From the NCBI GenBank assembly GCA_017642965.1, contig JAEPOJ010000034.1:1-36480 (forward strand): a stretch of DNA of 36,480 bases, written 5' to 3'. This stretch comes from Phycisphaerales bacterium (GTDB lineage Bacteria; Planctomycetota; Phycisphaerae; Phycisphaerales; UBA1924). Position 1 is the stretch's first letter, and every line of letters begins with the position of its first letter. Position numbers and translations under genes: made by a program. Below are positions 1 to 9,492 of the stretch, one piece after another. A model generated the notes under the pieces. It was not told where the DNA came from, did not search any database, and was given only the letters and a program-made list of their open reading frames with translations.

Positions 1-490
1 CCTCGGGGGTGTGGTGCGTGCAGAGGTCGCGGGTGATGAGGACGCAGAGGGTCCACTGCGGGCAGCGGGGGCGGAGCTTGGCGATCAGGTCACGCTCGAT
101 ATCGTAGGTTGCGTATCGGATGGACTCGAATACGGCTGCGTGAGCGCCGAGTGCCTTGGTGGACTCTTCGATGACGCGGAGGGCTTCGGTGGTGCGCTTC
201 GCGGCGGCGTGTACGAGGTCGCGGGTGTCGGTGCGGGTTTGCTCGGCATCGGTGCTGATCGTGGTGCCGACGTCTCCGGCGGTGTCGCGGGCGGCGATGA
301 TGGATTCCGGGCGGATGGGGAGCGATGCCACGGCTTCGCGGAGCGCGTGGCGTGCGGATTTGACGCGTTTGGAGAGCGCGGGGTCGTCGAGCGCGAAGCG
401 TGCACAGTCCTCGAGGACACGCAGGCCTTCGCGGCAGCGGTTGAGGTTGGCATCGATCATGCGCAGGATGGAATCGTCAAATGGTGGCAT
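1..490 (-). CDS. thiE: Thiamine-phosphate synthase with N-terminal ThiD2-like domain (partial, C-terminus off window)
   Basis: This open reading frame runs off the left edge; 163 residues are visible from an ATG at 488-490. The N-terminal part has the pattern IDANLNRCREGLRVLED, then ARDTAGDVGT and EALRVIEES. That is the signature of the all-helical ThiD2-type domain found fused in front of ThiE in planctomycetes and relatives. The last visible residues (WTLCVLITRDL) look like the first beta strand of the ThiE barrel. ThiE joins hydroxymethylpyrimidine diphosphate to thiazole phosphate; the ThiD2 family is reported to phosphorylate the pyrimidine precursor. The catalytic ThiE core lies outside the window, so the fusion is inferred. 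No clear ribosome binding site precedes the start. It is divergent from the next gene, 52 bases away. Confidence 0.72.
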   Translation of the reverse strand, partial: MPPFDDSILRMIDANLNRCREGLRVLEDCARFALDDPALSKRVKSARHALREAVASLPIRPESIIAARDTAGDVGTTISTDAEQTRTDTRDLVHAAAKRTTEALRVIEESTKALGAHAAVFESIRYATYDIERDLIAKLRPRCPQWTLCVLITRDLCTHHTPE

Positions 491-542
491 GGTTGGGTGT
501 GTCGGGTGGCGAAAACGGTTCTGGGTGCGCACAATACAGTGC

Positions 543-1292
543 GTGAGCGAAGATGAGCACACATCCTATGACATCGAGCCGGTGCCGGAGATCCCGGACC
601 TGCCGGGGAGTGTCCGTATGGGGGAGGATGTCGAGGGGGCGCTGGACATGCTGGCCGCGGATCTGTTTGTGCAGTCCTCGAACTGTGTTTCCACGTTTGG
701 TCATTTTCATCTCGCGCTTTCGCATGGTCGGAGCCAGGAGCGGCTGATCATGAAGCTCATGACGGACCCGAAGTACCGCTCGATCCCGTGGGATCGGACG
801 CATTTCTGGTCGATCTCTGAGCGGTTTGTTGAGCCGGGGCACCCGGAGCACTCGATGACACACTGGCGTGAGCTTGCGGCTGGGCCGGGCGAGATCCCTT
901 CGGATCAGTTCCACAGCATTCTGGGGCATCGCCCTGATGGGGCTGAGCGATACCACCGTGAGCTGATCGAGCACCTTGAGTGGCGTGAGCGGGGCCATGA
1001 CCGGCTGGACTTTGTGGTGCTGGGGGAGGACCTCGGGGTGCTGGGTGGGATCGATGATCCGCTGGACCGGCTTGTGGGTGTGAGCGACGAGCACGAGCGG
1101 GTGATGCTCTCGAGGCGGCTGATCAACGCATCGCGCACGATCGCGATCCTTGGTTTGGGCTCCGCGGGGCGGGGAATGGTGGACGGTGTGCGCGGGGATC
1201 ATGGGAAGATACGTTTGCGACCGGACGGGGGCACGCTGAGGTGGTACCTCGATGCGTATGCTTGTCGCTGCACGGAAGAGGAACCCCATTGA
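543..1292 (+). CDS. 6-phosphogluconolactonase-like protein with degenerate active site
   Basis: The 249-residue product has the overall layout of the Pgl/glucosamine-6-phosphate isomerase-like family: an N-terminal region ending in LALSHGRSQER (family LSGGSTP loop), a THFWSISERFVEP strand-loop (family FWxDERxVP), then YHRELIEHL and LDFVVLGEDLG (family LxLLGMGxDGHTASLF). The Asp of DER is Ser here, and the DGH segment carrying the catalytic His is replaced by EDLGVLGGI. It may be a non-catalytic or altered-function paralogue. The GTG at 543 was chosen because it gives a normal family length; GTG 525 and ATG 619 are alternatives. The stop overlaps the start of the downstream pseudouridine synthase, so the two are probably co-transcribed. 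Confidence 0.6.
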   Translation: MSEDEHTSYDIEPVPEIPDLPGSVRMGEDVEGALDMLAADLFVQSSNCVSTFGHFHLALSHGRSQERLIMKLMTDPKYRSIPWDRTHFWSISERFVEPGHPEHSMTHWRELAAGPGEIPSDQFHSILGHRPDGAERYHRELIEHLEWRERGHDRLDFVVLGEDLGVLGGIDDPLDRLVGVSDEHERVMLSRRLINASRTIAILGLGSAGRGMVDGVRGDHGKIRLRPDGGTLRWYLDAYACRCTEEEPH

Positions 1293-2062
1293 ACAAGCCC
1301 AGCGGTATCATTCAGCCCAACGATCGCGTGACGTATTCGATCCGGTATCAGGACGATGACCTGTTGGTGGTTGAGAAACCGTCGCGGGTCGTGACGCAGC
1401 CCGGCGTTGGCCATGAGCACGACACGCTGCTCAACGGGCTGTTTTCCGCGTTTGGTGATCGGTTGCAGCAGCTCGGCGCTGCTCGGGACTTTGGGCTCGT
1501 GCATCGGCTGGATCGTGAGACGTCTGGTCTGCTGGTCGTTGCGCTGACGTCGAATGGGTATGACGCGATGCGGGGGCTCTTCGAGCAGCGTGAGGTCAGC
1601 AAGTACTACTGGGCGATCTGCCACAAGGCGCCGCGGGACAGTCAGGGCGTGATCAAGAAGGCGATCGCTGAAGAGGTGAAGCGGAAGGATCGGTACACAT
1701 CGATCAAGTTCGCGAAGATCTCGAACGCGGGTAAGCCCGCGGTGACCGCGTACCGGGTGCTGGCGAGCAACGAGCTGGGGGCGCTGATCGAGGCGCGGCC
1801 GGTCACGGGTCGATTGCACCAGGTGCGTGTGCACCTTGATCTGATCGGGAGCGCCGTGCTCGGCGATCCGCAGTACGGCCCGCACCTGGTTCGCAAGGCG
1901 TCACCTCGTTTGGCGCTGCACGCGCATCGGCTGGTGTTCGAACACCCGATGACGGGTGAGAAGCTTGATATCCAGACACGGTTCCCGCGCGATCTGAAGG
2001 GCACGCTCAACAAGCTGCGTCTGCCCGGGCCCGAGGAGGCGAGGGCCGCCACGGACGATTAG
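1289..2062 (+). CDS. RluA/RluD-family pseudouridine synthase
   Basis: This is a 257-residue enzyme of the RluA family, which converts specific uridines in rRNA or tRNA to pseudouridine. Visible motifs are DDDLLVVEKPSRVVTQPG near residue 25, the catalytic HRLDRETSGLLV with Asp about residue 75, and RPVTGRLHQVRVHL with LGDPQYG in the C-terminal half. No S4 RNA-binding domain precedes the catalytic domain, unlike RluC or RluD, so the target cannot be told. The start is TTG at 1289, with GGAAGAGG at 1274-1281 as ribosome binding site; it overlaps the preceding stop. The 3' end overlaps the end of the convergent hemW by four bases. Confidence 0.9.
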   Translation: MNKPSGIIQPNDRVTYSIRYQDDDLLVVEKPSRVVTQPGVGHEHDTLLNGLFSAFGDRLQQLGAARDFGLVHRLDRETSGLLVVALTSNGYDAMRGLFEQREVSKYYWAICHKAPRDSQGVIKKAIAEEVKRKDRYTSIKFAKISNAGKPAVTAYRVLASNELGALIEARPVTGRLHQVRVHLDLIGSAVLGDPQYGPHLVRKASPRLALHAHRLVFEHPMTGEKLDIQTRFPRDLKGTLNKLRLPGPEEARAATDD

Positions 2063-3330
2063 TCTTCGATCAGCGCGCCGATGAACTCGCGTGCGACGCG
2101 GTCGGCGAAGAGGAAGCCGTGTTCGGTCAGGGCCCACGTGTCGTTGCTGGCGTCTTGTATCCATCCCTGGTCTGTGCACATGATCGCGGCGGCCAAGAGC
2201 TTGTCGGATGCGCCGAGTGAGGCGGCAGTTTGCAGCGCGGATCGCGCGTTGATGCCCTCGCTCAGGCGGATTCCTGTCATGAGCAGGTCCATGAGTTCTC
2301 TGCGGGCGTCGGGGGGCTCGTGCTCGCACATGGGTGCGTACCCGTCGTCGTCCATATTGAGATAATCGTCGAGGCGGGGCGTGTTCTTCCAGCGGTGGCC
2401 CCGGTAGTGGCCGGAGGCGCTGGGGCCGATGGCGAGCCAGTCGTGCTGTCGCCAGTAGGCGAGGTTGTGTCGGCACATGGCGCCTGGCTTAGCGTGGTTT
2501 GAGACCTCGTAGCGTTCGAAGGCGTGTGCGCGGAGTGTGTCGATGCTGTGGCGGTACATGTCCGCTTCGAGTTCGTCTTCGGTGCGGTGGAACTCGCCGC
2601 GGACCAGGCGGGCGGTCATTGCGGTCCCGGGTTCGTAGGTGAGTGCGTAGGCGGAGATGTGCTCGATGGGCATGGCGAGCGCGGCCTTTAGATCTTCGTC
2701 CCATTCGTCCATGGTCTGGTCGGGGATGGCGTAGATCAGGTCGAGCGAGCAGCGATTGATGCCGGCGTGCTGGATGGTGTCGATGGCGGTGGCGACCTTT
2801 TCCGGGGCGTGCCAGCGTTCGAGGGTTTTCAGGTGCGCGGTGTTGAATGACTGTGCGCCCAGCGAAGCGCGGTTGACGCCGCCGGCGTGGAGGACTGAAG
2901 CGAGCTCGGGTGTGACCGTCTCGGGGTTGCACTCGACGCTGAACTCGCCCTGCCCGGCGGTGATTTGGGATAGATCGAAATTGTCGTGGAGTGCGGTGAG
3001 CACGTTCTGCCAGAGGTCGGGGCGGAGCAGGGACGGGGTGCCACCGCCCACGAAGATGGTCTCGATGGGGGCTTGGGCGTGGGGTGACTGTGCGACGATT
3101 TCTCGGACCAAACGCGATGCGAACGCGTCCTGACGATCCCGCGTGTCGACGATGGAGTAGAAGTCGCAATAGTGGCACTTGTGGGTGCAGAATGGGATGT
3201 GTATGTAGAGGGACCGGGCGGCCTGGGGGCCGCTCGAGGTGTGATCAGGGTCGTTCGCGTGCTGAAATACCGCGCGTGATGTCCCGATCGAGCGTTGCTT
3301 AAGCAGCGAAAAGGCGGTATCGTCCGCCAT
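2059..3330 (-). CDS. hemW: HemW-type radical SAM protein (heme chaperone, HemN-like)
   Basis: The 423-residue product is a HemN/HemW-family radical SAM protein. The cluster motif is CTHKCHYCDF at about residues 48-57. The position after CxxxCxxCx is Phe rather than the fourth Cys of true HemN, which is the known HemW distinction. Other signatures are FVGGGTPSLL, VECNPE, RASLGAQSF, DLIYAIPDQT and CRHNLAYW near the C-terminal domain. HemW binds heme and is thought to deliver it to respiratory enzymes; it is often misnamed coproporphyrinogen oxidase. The ATG at 3328-3330 is preceded by GGAGG, so longer upstream frames were discarded. The stop overlaps that of the convergent pseudouridine synthase gene. 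Confidence 0.88.
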   Translation of the reverse strand: MADDTAFSLLKQRSIGTSRAVFQHANDPDHTSSGPQAARSLYIHIPFCTHKCHYCDFYSIVDTRDRQDAFASRLVREIVAQSPHAQAPIETIFVGGGTPSLLRPDLWQNVLTALHDNFDLSQITAGQGEFSVECNPETVTPELASVLHAGGVNRASLGAQSFNTAHLKTLERWHAPEKVATAIDTIQHAGINRCSLDLIYAIPDQTMDEWDEDLKAALAMPIEHISAYALTYEPGTAMTARLVRGEFHRTEDELEADMYRHSIDTLRAHAFERYEVSNHAKPGAMCRHNLAYWRQHDWLAIGPSASGHYRGHRWKNTPRLDDYLNMDDDGYAPMCEHEPPDARRELMDLLMTGIRLSEGINARSALQTAASLGASDKLLAAAIMCTDQGWIQDASNDTWALTEHGFLFADRVAREFIGALIED

Positions 3331-3389
3331 AGGGCATTGCCTCCGTCGGTTGTTTGCGTTGAGGTCTGGCCGGGAAGGATAGGTACGCT

Positions 3390-3878
3390 TTGGAAATCGT
3401 CTTGATTCGCGTGACGGAAAGTGGGGAGCAGCAGCCCGTGCCGCTCTCACGGAAGAAGACCATCATTGGTCGGTTGGACGATTGCCATATCCGTATCCCG
3501 ATCGCGGGTGTATCGCGGAAGCATTGCGAGATCGTCGTTTCGGACGGCTCGATCACGATCAATGATCTCGGATCGAGCAACGGGACCTACGTGAATCAGG
3601 ACCGAGTCGAGTCTCAGGCGATCTCGGCGGGTGACCTGATCTCCGTGGGTGGGCTTGTGTTTGTCGTTCGGGTGAACGGTGAGCCGGGTGATATTCAGGC
3701 GGCGATGATGTATGAGGATGGCCTGCCCGATGTCGCTGAGGCGTCGGCGGCACCGCAGGCGGCTGTGGAGAAGCCGGAGCCGAAGGCCGTGCCCGCGTCG
3801 TTGGTCAACGAAGATTCCAGCATGATGGATTTCGAGTTTGACTTTGATGACGACGAAGAGGAGCAGCCGCCGCTGTAG
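3390..3878 (+). CDS. FHA-domain protein with acidic C-terminal tail
   Basis: This 162-residue protein has a complete forkhead-associated domain over residues 1-95. The phosphothreonine-binding residues are visible: IIGR (Gly27-Arg28), SRKH (Ser42, His45) and LGSSNGTYVN (61-69). The rest is low in complexity: Ala/Pro/Glu linker, then an acidic tail ending DDDEEEQPPL. No kinase, secretion or membrane domain is attached, so it is probably a phospho-dependent adaptor. The partner is unknown. The start is TTG at 3390 with GGAAGGA at 3374-3380 upstream; translation begins directly at the first FHA strand. It is divergent from hemW (59-base gap) and convergent with the small zinc ribbon gene. Confidence 0.82.
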   Translation: MEIVLIRVTESGEQQPVPLSRKKTIIGRLDDCHIRIPIAGVSRKHCEIVVSDGSITINDLGSSNGTYVNQDRVESQAISAGDLISVGGLVFVVRVNGEPGDIQAAMMYEDGLPDVAEASAAPQAAVEKPEPKAVPASLVNEDSSMMDFEFDFDDDEEEQPPL

Positions 3879-3893
3879 GGCGTGAATCCCGGA

Positions 3894-4070
3894 TTACTCC
3901 TGGTTCTGCTGCTCCGAGGGCTTTGGTTTGACGCCGTTCTGGGGCACTCGGATGTTTGTGCCGCATGTCTTGCAGCGTACGGTCCGACCGCGTGCGATCT
4001 CAGGGATCGAGAGAACCTTTCTGCAGGTCAGGTTCGGGCACATGATTCGGACCATTTTCTGGTCTGACAT
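3894..4070 (-). CDS. Small zinc-ribbon protein, 58 residues
   Basis: Reading the minus strand from an ATG at 4068-4070 gives a 58-residue protein starting MSDQKMVRIMCPN. It contains two Cys pairs, CPNLTC at residues 11-16 and CKTC at 33-36, separated by an IPEIARGRTV segment; this is a compact four-Cys zinc ribbon. The tail is polar (KPKPSEQQNQE). A strong GGAGGAAC ribosome binding site lies just upstream, which supports a real gene on this strand and not the overlapping plus-strand frames. Short ribbons of this kind occur often in planctomycetes, sometimes as the N-terminus of larger membrane proteins; the function is unknown. It is divergent from purA. Confidence 0.75.
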   Translation of the reverse strand: MSDQKMVRIMCPNLTCRKVLSIPEIARGRTVRCKTCGTNIRVPQNGVKPKPSEQQNQE

Positions 4071-4247
4071 TGTTGTTCCTCCGGCGATGATTCGGACATC
4101 GGCGTTCCGGGCAAGTCAGTTTTGATCAAGATCGTGATTGCAAGGGCGTGATCGTCTGGTTGGGCGGGTTAGTCGTTCTATCCCAGCCTTGATGGGGTGT
4201 TGTGGTTGGGCGATGTGGGCCGGGCGGGCTATCGTACTGGCCGATAA

Positions 4248-5633
<1,386 letters not shown>

Positions 5634-5671
5634 TGAGTTGGTTTGTGTTCTGGCAACGGGGGTGATGCGTC

Positions 5672-6547
5672 GTGTCGAGTGAAGCGGTGAGCGAAACACG
5701 TGGCGAGGCCGCGCGGTTTGATGATCCTGAAGCGCTCGCCGCGTACGCGCGTATCCGTGGCCGCTACCCTGACGCCCGCCCAGAGGAATACATCCCCGAG
5801 GTCCACCCGACGCGTATACCGCGTCATGTCGCCGTGATTATGGATGGCAACGGGCGGTGGGCGAAGGAGCGCGGCTTCCCGCGGATCTTCGGGCACCGCA
5901 ATGGCGCGGCCGCGGTCCGCACGGCGATCGAGACCTGCGCCCGCCTGGGCATCGAGGTGCTCACGCTGTATTCGTTCAGCAGTGAGAACTGGGCCCGCCC
6001 GAGCGAAGAGGTGCAGGCGCTGATGTCGCTGTGCGTTGATTATTGTGAGGGTGAGCGCGAGGCGCTGCGGGCGCACAACGTGCGGGTTCGCGTGATCGGC
6101 CGTCGCGCGGGCATGCCCGAGGACGTTGTGGGGGCGCTGGACACGCTCGAGCGTGAGACCGCGGATTGCACGGGGCTGACGCTGTGCCTGGCGATCAACT
6201 ATGGGGCGCGGGACGAGATCGTCGATGCGGTCCGCTCGATTGTCGACCGGGTGCAGTCGGGTGAGATTTCTGCGGACCAGATCGATCAGGAGCTTGTCTC
6301 GGATTCACTGTTCACGCGTGGGCTGCCCGACCCGGACATGCTGATCCGCACGGGGGGGGATCTGCGGGTGAGCAACTACCTTCTGTGGCAGATCAGCTAC
6401 AGCGAGATCTATGTGACGCAGACGTACTGGCCGGATTTCGACGAGTCGTGCTGGTGCGAGGCCGTGCGGGCGTTTGCGCTCCGGCAGCGTCGATTTGGTG
6501 CGTTGAGTATGGACGACGAGGCGGGGGGCGATTCGTCGGCGGAATAA
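5672..6547 (+). CDS. uppS: Isoprenyl (undecaprenyl) diphosphate synthase
   Basis: This cis-prenyltransferase extends farnesyl diphosphate with isopentenyl diphosphate to make the C55 lipid carrier for cell-envelope polymers. The 291-residue product has VAVIMDGNGRWA with the catalytic Asp at about residue 58, GHRNGA, LTLYSFSSENWARP, and the C-terminal DMLIRTGGDLRVSNYLLWQ and YWPDF. A polar extension of about 50 residues precedes the catalytic domain, longer than in E. coli. The start is GTG at 5672; the upstream ribosome binding site is weak. cdsA follows after 15 bases. Pairing of uppS with cdsA is classical in bacteria and supports both calls. Confidence 0.96.
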   Translation: MSSEAVSETRGEAARFDDPEALAAYARIRGRYPDARPEEYIPEVHPTRIPRHVAVIMDGNGRWAKERGFPRIFGHRNGAAAVRTAIETCARLGIEVLTLYSFSSENWARPSEEVQALMSLCVDYCEGEREALRAHNVRVRVIGRRAGMPEDVVGALDTLERETADCTGLTLCLAINYGARDEIVDAVRSIVDRVQSGEISADQIDQELVSDSLFTRGLPDPDMLIRTGGDLRVSNYLLWQISYSEIYVTQTYWPDFDESCWCEAVRAFALRQRRFGALSMDDEAGGDSSAE

Positions 6548-6562
6548 ACCTATCGTCTGCTC

Positions 6563-7474
6563 GTGCTGAAACATCGACTCACATTTGGTCCCCTGTTCAT
6601 CCTGCTCGCCGGGCTGCTTGCCTGGCTTGACGCGTGGTTGGATGAACAGGCGGCGCCGTCGTTTATTGGGCGAGAGACGCTTCCGCCGGGGATCGGCGTG
6701 TTTGTTGTGCTCGCGGTGCTGGGGGGCATGGGCGCCCGCGAGGTGGCTCGGATCCTGCGTGCCAAGGGGATCGAGATTGGGACGGGCGTCGCGGTGGGTG
6801 TGCAACTGCTGGGGCTGCTGGTCGTTGCGCTGGTGCCCGCAGGAGCGGACGCGACGCTCGGTCTTGCCGCGGGCCTGAGCAGCGGCGTGCTGGCGTACAT
6901 GATCGGTGTGGTGTACGCGGTTCGTGACCGCAGCGTTGACGGCACGATCTCGATTGGTGCCGGTGTGCTGATGATCCATGTGTACATGGGGATCATGTTC
7001 GGCTTCCTGCTGCTGATCCGTCGTGAGCATTCGATCTGGCTGTTGATCTGGGTTCTGGCGAGCGTGAAGGCGTGCGATATCGGTGCGTTCTTTACGGGGA
7101 CGGCGATCGGCAAGCACAAGATGATCCCCTGGCTGAGCCCCGGGAAGACATGGGAGGGGCTGGTCGGCGGGCTGGTCACCTCTGCGCTCGTTGCATTCAT
7201 TGGTTCGTGGCTGCTTGCTCGCAATGGGATCGGGGCGCCTGGGTATATTTCCGCGTGCGTGATGGGCGCGGTGTTGGGCGGCTTCGGACAGCTGGGTGAT
7301 CTCGCTGCGAGTCTGCTCAAGCGCGACGCGGGTGTGAAGGACTCGGGGACGAGTCTGCCCGGATTCGGTGGTGCGATGGATCTGATTGACTCTCCGATTC
7401 TGGTTGCGCCGCTGGCGTATTGGGGGCTGGAGATCACACACAATCTGGGGTTCTGGTCCACCGCGAGCGTCTGA
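6563..7474 (+). CDS. cdsA: Phosphatidate cytidylyltransferase (CDP-diglyceride synthase)
   Basis: CdsA makes CDP-diacylglycerol from phosphatidate and CTP at the inner membrane, feeding phospholipid synthesis. The 303-residue protein is very hydrophobic, with about eight predicted membrane segments, beginning LFILLAGLLAWL. The C-terminal signature is recognisable: SLLKRDAGVKDSG followed by LPGFGGAMDLIDS. The family consensus is KRxxxxKDxxxxxPGHGGxxDRxDS, so His and Arg of that motif are Phe and Leu here; the Asp residues remain. The GTG start has no clear ribosome binding site and lies 15 bases after uppS, which suggests coupling. Confidence 0.92.
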   Translation: MLKHRLTFGPLFILLAGLLAWLDAWLDEQAAPSFIGRETLPPGIGVFVVLAVLGGMGAREVARILRAKGIEIGTGVAVGVQLLGLLVVALVPAGADATLGLAAGLSSGVLAYMIGVVYAVRDRSVDGTISIGAGVLMIHVYMGIMFGFLLLIRREHSIWLLIWVLASVKACDIGAFFTGTAIGKHKMIPWLSPGKTWEGLVGGLVTSALVAFIGSWLLARNGIGAPGYISACVMGAVLGGFGQLGDLAASLLKRDAGVKDSGTSLPGFGGAMDLIDSPILVAPLAYWGLEITHNLGFWSTASV

Positions 7475-7521
7475 GCGGCTACACTCCTGTTATGAACGAA
7501 GCGCCAGTTCAGGAGGGCTGC

Positions 7522-8277
7522 ATGTCCGTCACCCATCAGTTGCTCGCCGTCTTTCGTGTTGACAAAGAGATAAGCGGGCTCCAGAGCCGACTTACAGCGT
7601 CGGAGCGATTCCTCACGGAGCAGACGCGTAAGCTCGCGGAGATCGGTGCTCAGGCGGAGTCTTTGAACACCCAGATCCGCCAGCTCAAGGCGTCCACCGC
7701 GAACGCGGAGGGCGAGAGCGAGCGGATCAAGGGGCACATCGATGAGCTCCGCGAGAAGATGAACAACTCGACATCGAACAAGGAATACAAGGCGCTGCTC
7801 AGCGAGGTGAACAACCTGAAAGAGCAGCGTTCGGTCTTTGATGAGCAGGCGATCGAGCAGCTCGAGAAGGTCGATGAGCTTGGCAAGCAGCTCGAGGAGC
7901 TCGAGGCCGCGAAGACTGAGCGTGAGAAGATGCGTGAGGTCGCCGAGAACGATCGTCAGCAGCGTGCGGATGAGATCGCGGGCAAGCTGGCTGAGCTTCG
8001 TGAGAAGCGTGAGCGGCTCGTCGGTGACGTGCCCAAGAACGCGTTGGTTGTGTACGAGGAGCTGCTCGAATCACGCGGTGAGGACGCGATGGCGCCGCTG
8101 GAGATTATCGATCGCAAGCGACATGAGTATGTCTGCAGCTCTTCGATGATGTCGGTGCCTGTCGAGGTCGCCGCGTCGCTGATACAGGGCAAGCTGACGC
8201 TCTCGCCCAACGACGGGTGCATCCTGTACCTCACCGAGGAGGATGAGGAAGCACTCGCTGGCGCGTTCAAGAAGTGA
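7522..8277 (+). CDS. COG1579-like coiled-coil protein with degenerate zinc ribbon
   Basis: The 251-residue product is predicted coiled coil for roughly residues 10-175, rich in Glu, Lys, Gln and Leu, containing the family-typical NSTSNKEYKALLSEVNNLK. The C-terminal segment lines up with the zinc ribbon of the COG1579 family: EYVCSSSMMSVP corresponds to the first CxxC plus LPP, and SPNDGCILYL to the CPxCGRILY end. Only the first ligand Cys remains, so zinc binding is probably lost. The family is proposed to bind nucleic acid; no exact function is known. The ATG at 7522 has AGGAGGG at 7511-7517; an upstream in-frame ATG at 7492 lacks a comparable site. It ends 20 bases from the convergent ruvB. 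Confidence 0.8.
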   Translation: MSVTHQLLAVFRVDKEISGLQSRLTASERFLTEQTRKLAEIGAQAESLNTQIRQLKASTANAEGESERIKGHIDELREKMNNSTSNKEYKALLSEVNNLKEQRSVFDEQAIEQLEKVDELGKQLEELEAAKTEREKMREVAENDRQQRADEIAGKLAELREKRERLVGDVPKNALVVYEELLESRGEDAMAPLEIIDRKRHEYVCSSSMMSVPVEVAASLIQGKLTLSPNDGCILYLTEEDEEALAGAFKK

Positions 8278-8297
8278 GCTGAACGAGCTTTGCCGAG

Positions 8298-9377
8298 TCA
8301 GAATAAGCCGGTGGCCGATTCGGTCATCGGCTTGTCTTCTGCGCTCGCGGCCAAGGGTGCCAGGCCGAGGTGCTCGCAGGCCCGCTGGGTGACCATGCGT
8401 CCGCGTCTGGTGCGTGCGAGGAACCCAAGCTGGAGGAGGTAGGGTTCGACCACGTCTTCGAGGGTGCCCGCGTCTTCGTTGAGGGTTGCGGCGACGGCTT
8501 CGAGGCCGACTGGGCCGCCGTCGTAGACGTTGCGGATTGCTTTGAGGTAGGTTCGGTCGAGCTCGTCGAGCCCGAGTGCGTCCACGCCCTCAAGGGCGAG
8601 GGCGTCGTCGACGACGGTGGAGCTGATCTCGCCGTCTGCTCGGACGACGGCGAAGTCTCGCACGCGTCGGAGGAGGCGGTTGGCGATGCGGGGTGTGCCC
8701 CTGGAGCGTGAGGCGATGCGGCCGAGCGAGTCGGGGTCGCAGCGGTTCATGGAGAGAAGGGAGGCGGAGCGGGTGAGGATGTGCACGAGGTCGTGGTGCT
8801 CGTAGAAGCGGAGGTGGTGGGTGATGCCGAAGCGGGAGCGCATCGGGGATGAGAGGAGGCCCGCGCGTGTGGTTGCGCCGATGAGGGTGAATGGGGCGCA
8901 CATGATCTGGACCGTGCGTGCGTTGAGCCCGGTGTCGACGGGGACGTCGATCTTGAAGTCCTCCATCGCCGGGTAGACGAACTCTTCGACGGCGATAGGG
9001 AGTCTGTGGATCTCATCGATGAACAGCACGTCGCCGGGCTGGAGGCGGGTGAGCACTGCGACGAGGTCGGTGCCGCGGGCAAGGGCCGGTCCTGATGTGA
9101 CGTGGACCTTGGTGCCGAGTTCGGCGCCGATGACGTGGGCGAGGGTGGTTTTGCCGAGCCCGGGCGGGCCGTGCAGGAGGATGTGCTCGAGGTGCTCGTG
9201 CGTTTCGGTGTCGTCCTTCTGTGACTGGCGTGACTTGACGGCTTCGATCGCGATGAGCAGGCGCTCGATGAGCTCGGGCTGGCCGATGTACTCTTCGATG
9301 CTCTGTGGGCGGAGCGCCCAGTTCTTGTGCTCTTCAGCGGGTGATGCGGTTGGTGCGATGATGCGTTCGGTCGCCAT
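8298..9377 (-). CDS. ruvB: Holliday junction branch-migration ATPase RuvB
   Basis: RuvB is the hexameric motor that drives branch migration of Holliday junctions together with RuvA during recombinational repair. The 359-residue protein has Walker A HGPPGLGKTT, Walker B VLFIDEIHRL, sensor 1 LIGATTRAGLLSSPMRSRFG, sensor 2 RSRGTPRIANRLLRRVRDFA, and the C-terminal winged-helix domain (TLEDVVEPYLLQLGFLARTRRGR). A polar insertion of about ten residues (RQSQKDDTETHEH region) lies before Walker A. ruvA and ruvC are not nearby. It lies downstream of, and in the same direction as, the M28 peptidase gene, but a terminator separates them. Confidence 0.97.
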   Translation of the reverse strand: MATERIIAPTASPAEEHKNWALRPQSIEEYIGQPELIERLLIAIEAVKSRQSQKDDTETHEHLEHILLHGPPGLGKTTLAHVIGAELGTKVHVTSGPALARGTDLVAVLTRLQPGDVLFIDEIHRLPIAVEEFVYPAMEDFKIDVPVDTGLNARTVQIMCAPFTLIGATTRAGLLSSPMRSRFGITHHLRFYEHHDLVHILTRSASLLSMNRCDPDSLGRIASRSRGTPRIANRLLRRVRDFAVVRADGEISSTVVDDALALEGVDALGLDELDRTYLKAIRNVYDGGPVGLEAVAATLNEDAGTLEDVVEPYLLQLGFLARTRRGRMVTQRACEHLGLAPLAASAEDKPMTESATGLF

Positions 9378-9447
9378 ATGCTGAGTCTATCGGGTCTTGA
9401 TCGGGTGCGTCGTGAAAAGGGCCGTAATGTGGGCGTTTCTGCGCACG

Positions 9448-9471
9448 AAAAAGGGGAGGCGTGTGCCTCCC
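9448..9471 (-). terminator. Intrinsic terminator after the M28 peptidase gene
   Basis: On the minus strand the sequence is GGGAGGC, loop ACAC, GCCTCCC, then CTTTTT: a seven-pair GC stem followed by five U residues, 22 bases past the peptidase stop. It should separate that gene from ruvB. Confidence 0.85.
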
Positions 9472-9492
9472 TTCACGGATGGTTTGGTTGGT

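Noticed and set aside
156..542. Upstream extension of the Pgl-like gene to 156
   Set aside because: The extension is antisense to the ThiD2-like coding region and is not Pgl-like.
11..556. 181-codon plus-strand frame at the left edge
   Set aside because: Antisense to the ThiD2-like domain, whose motifs are clear on the minus strand.
477..1289. 270-codon minus-strand frame opposite the Pgl-like gene
   Set aside because: Arg/His/Pro-rich shadow composition; the plus strand has the Pgl-like family pattern.
3882..4125. Plus-strand short frames after the FHA gene
   Set aside because: The minus strand here encodes a four-Cys zinc ribbon with a strong ribosome binding site; the plus-strand frames have none of this.
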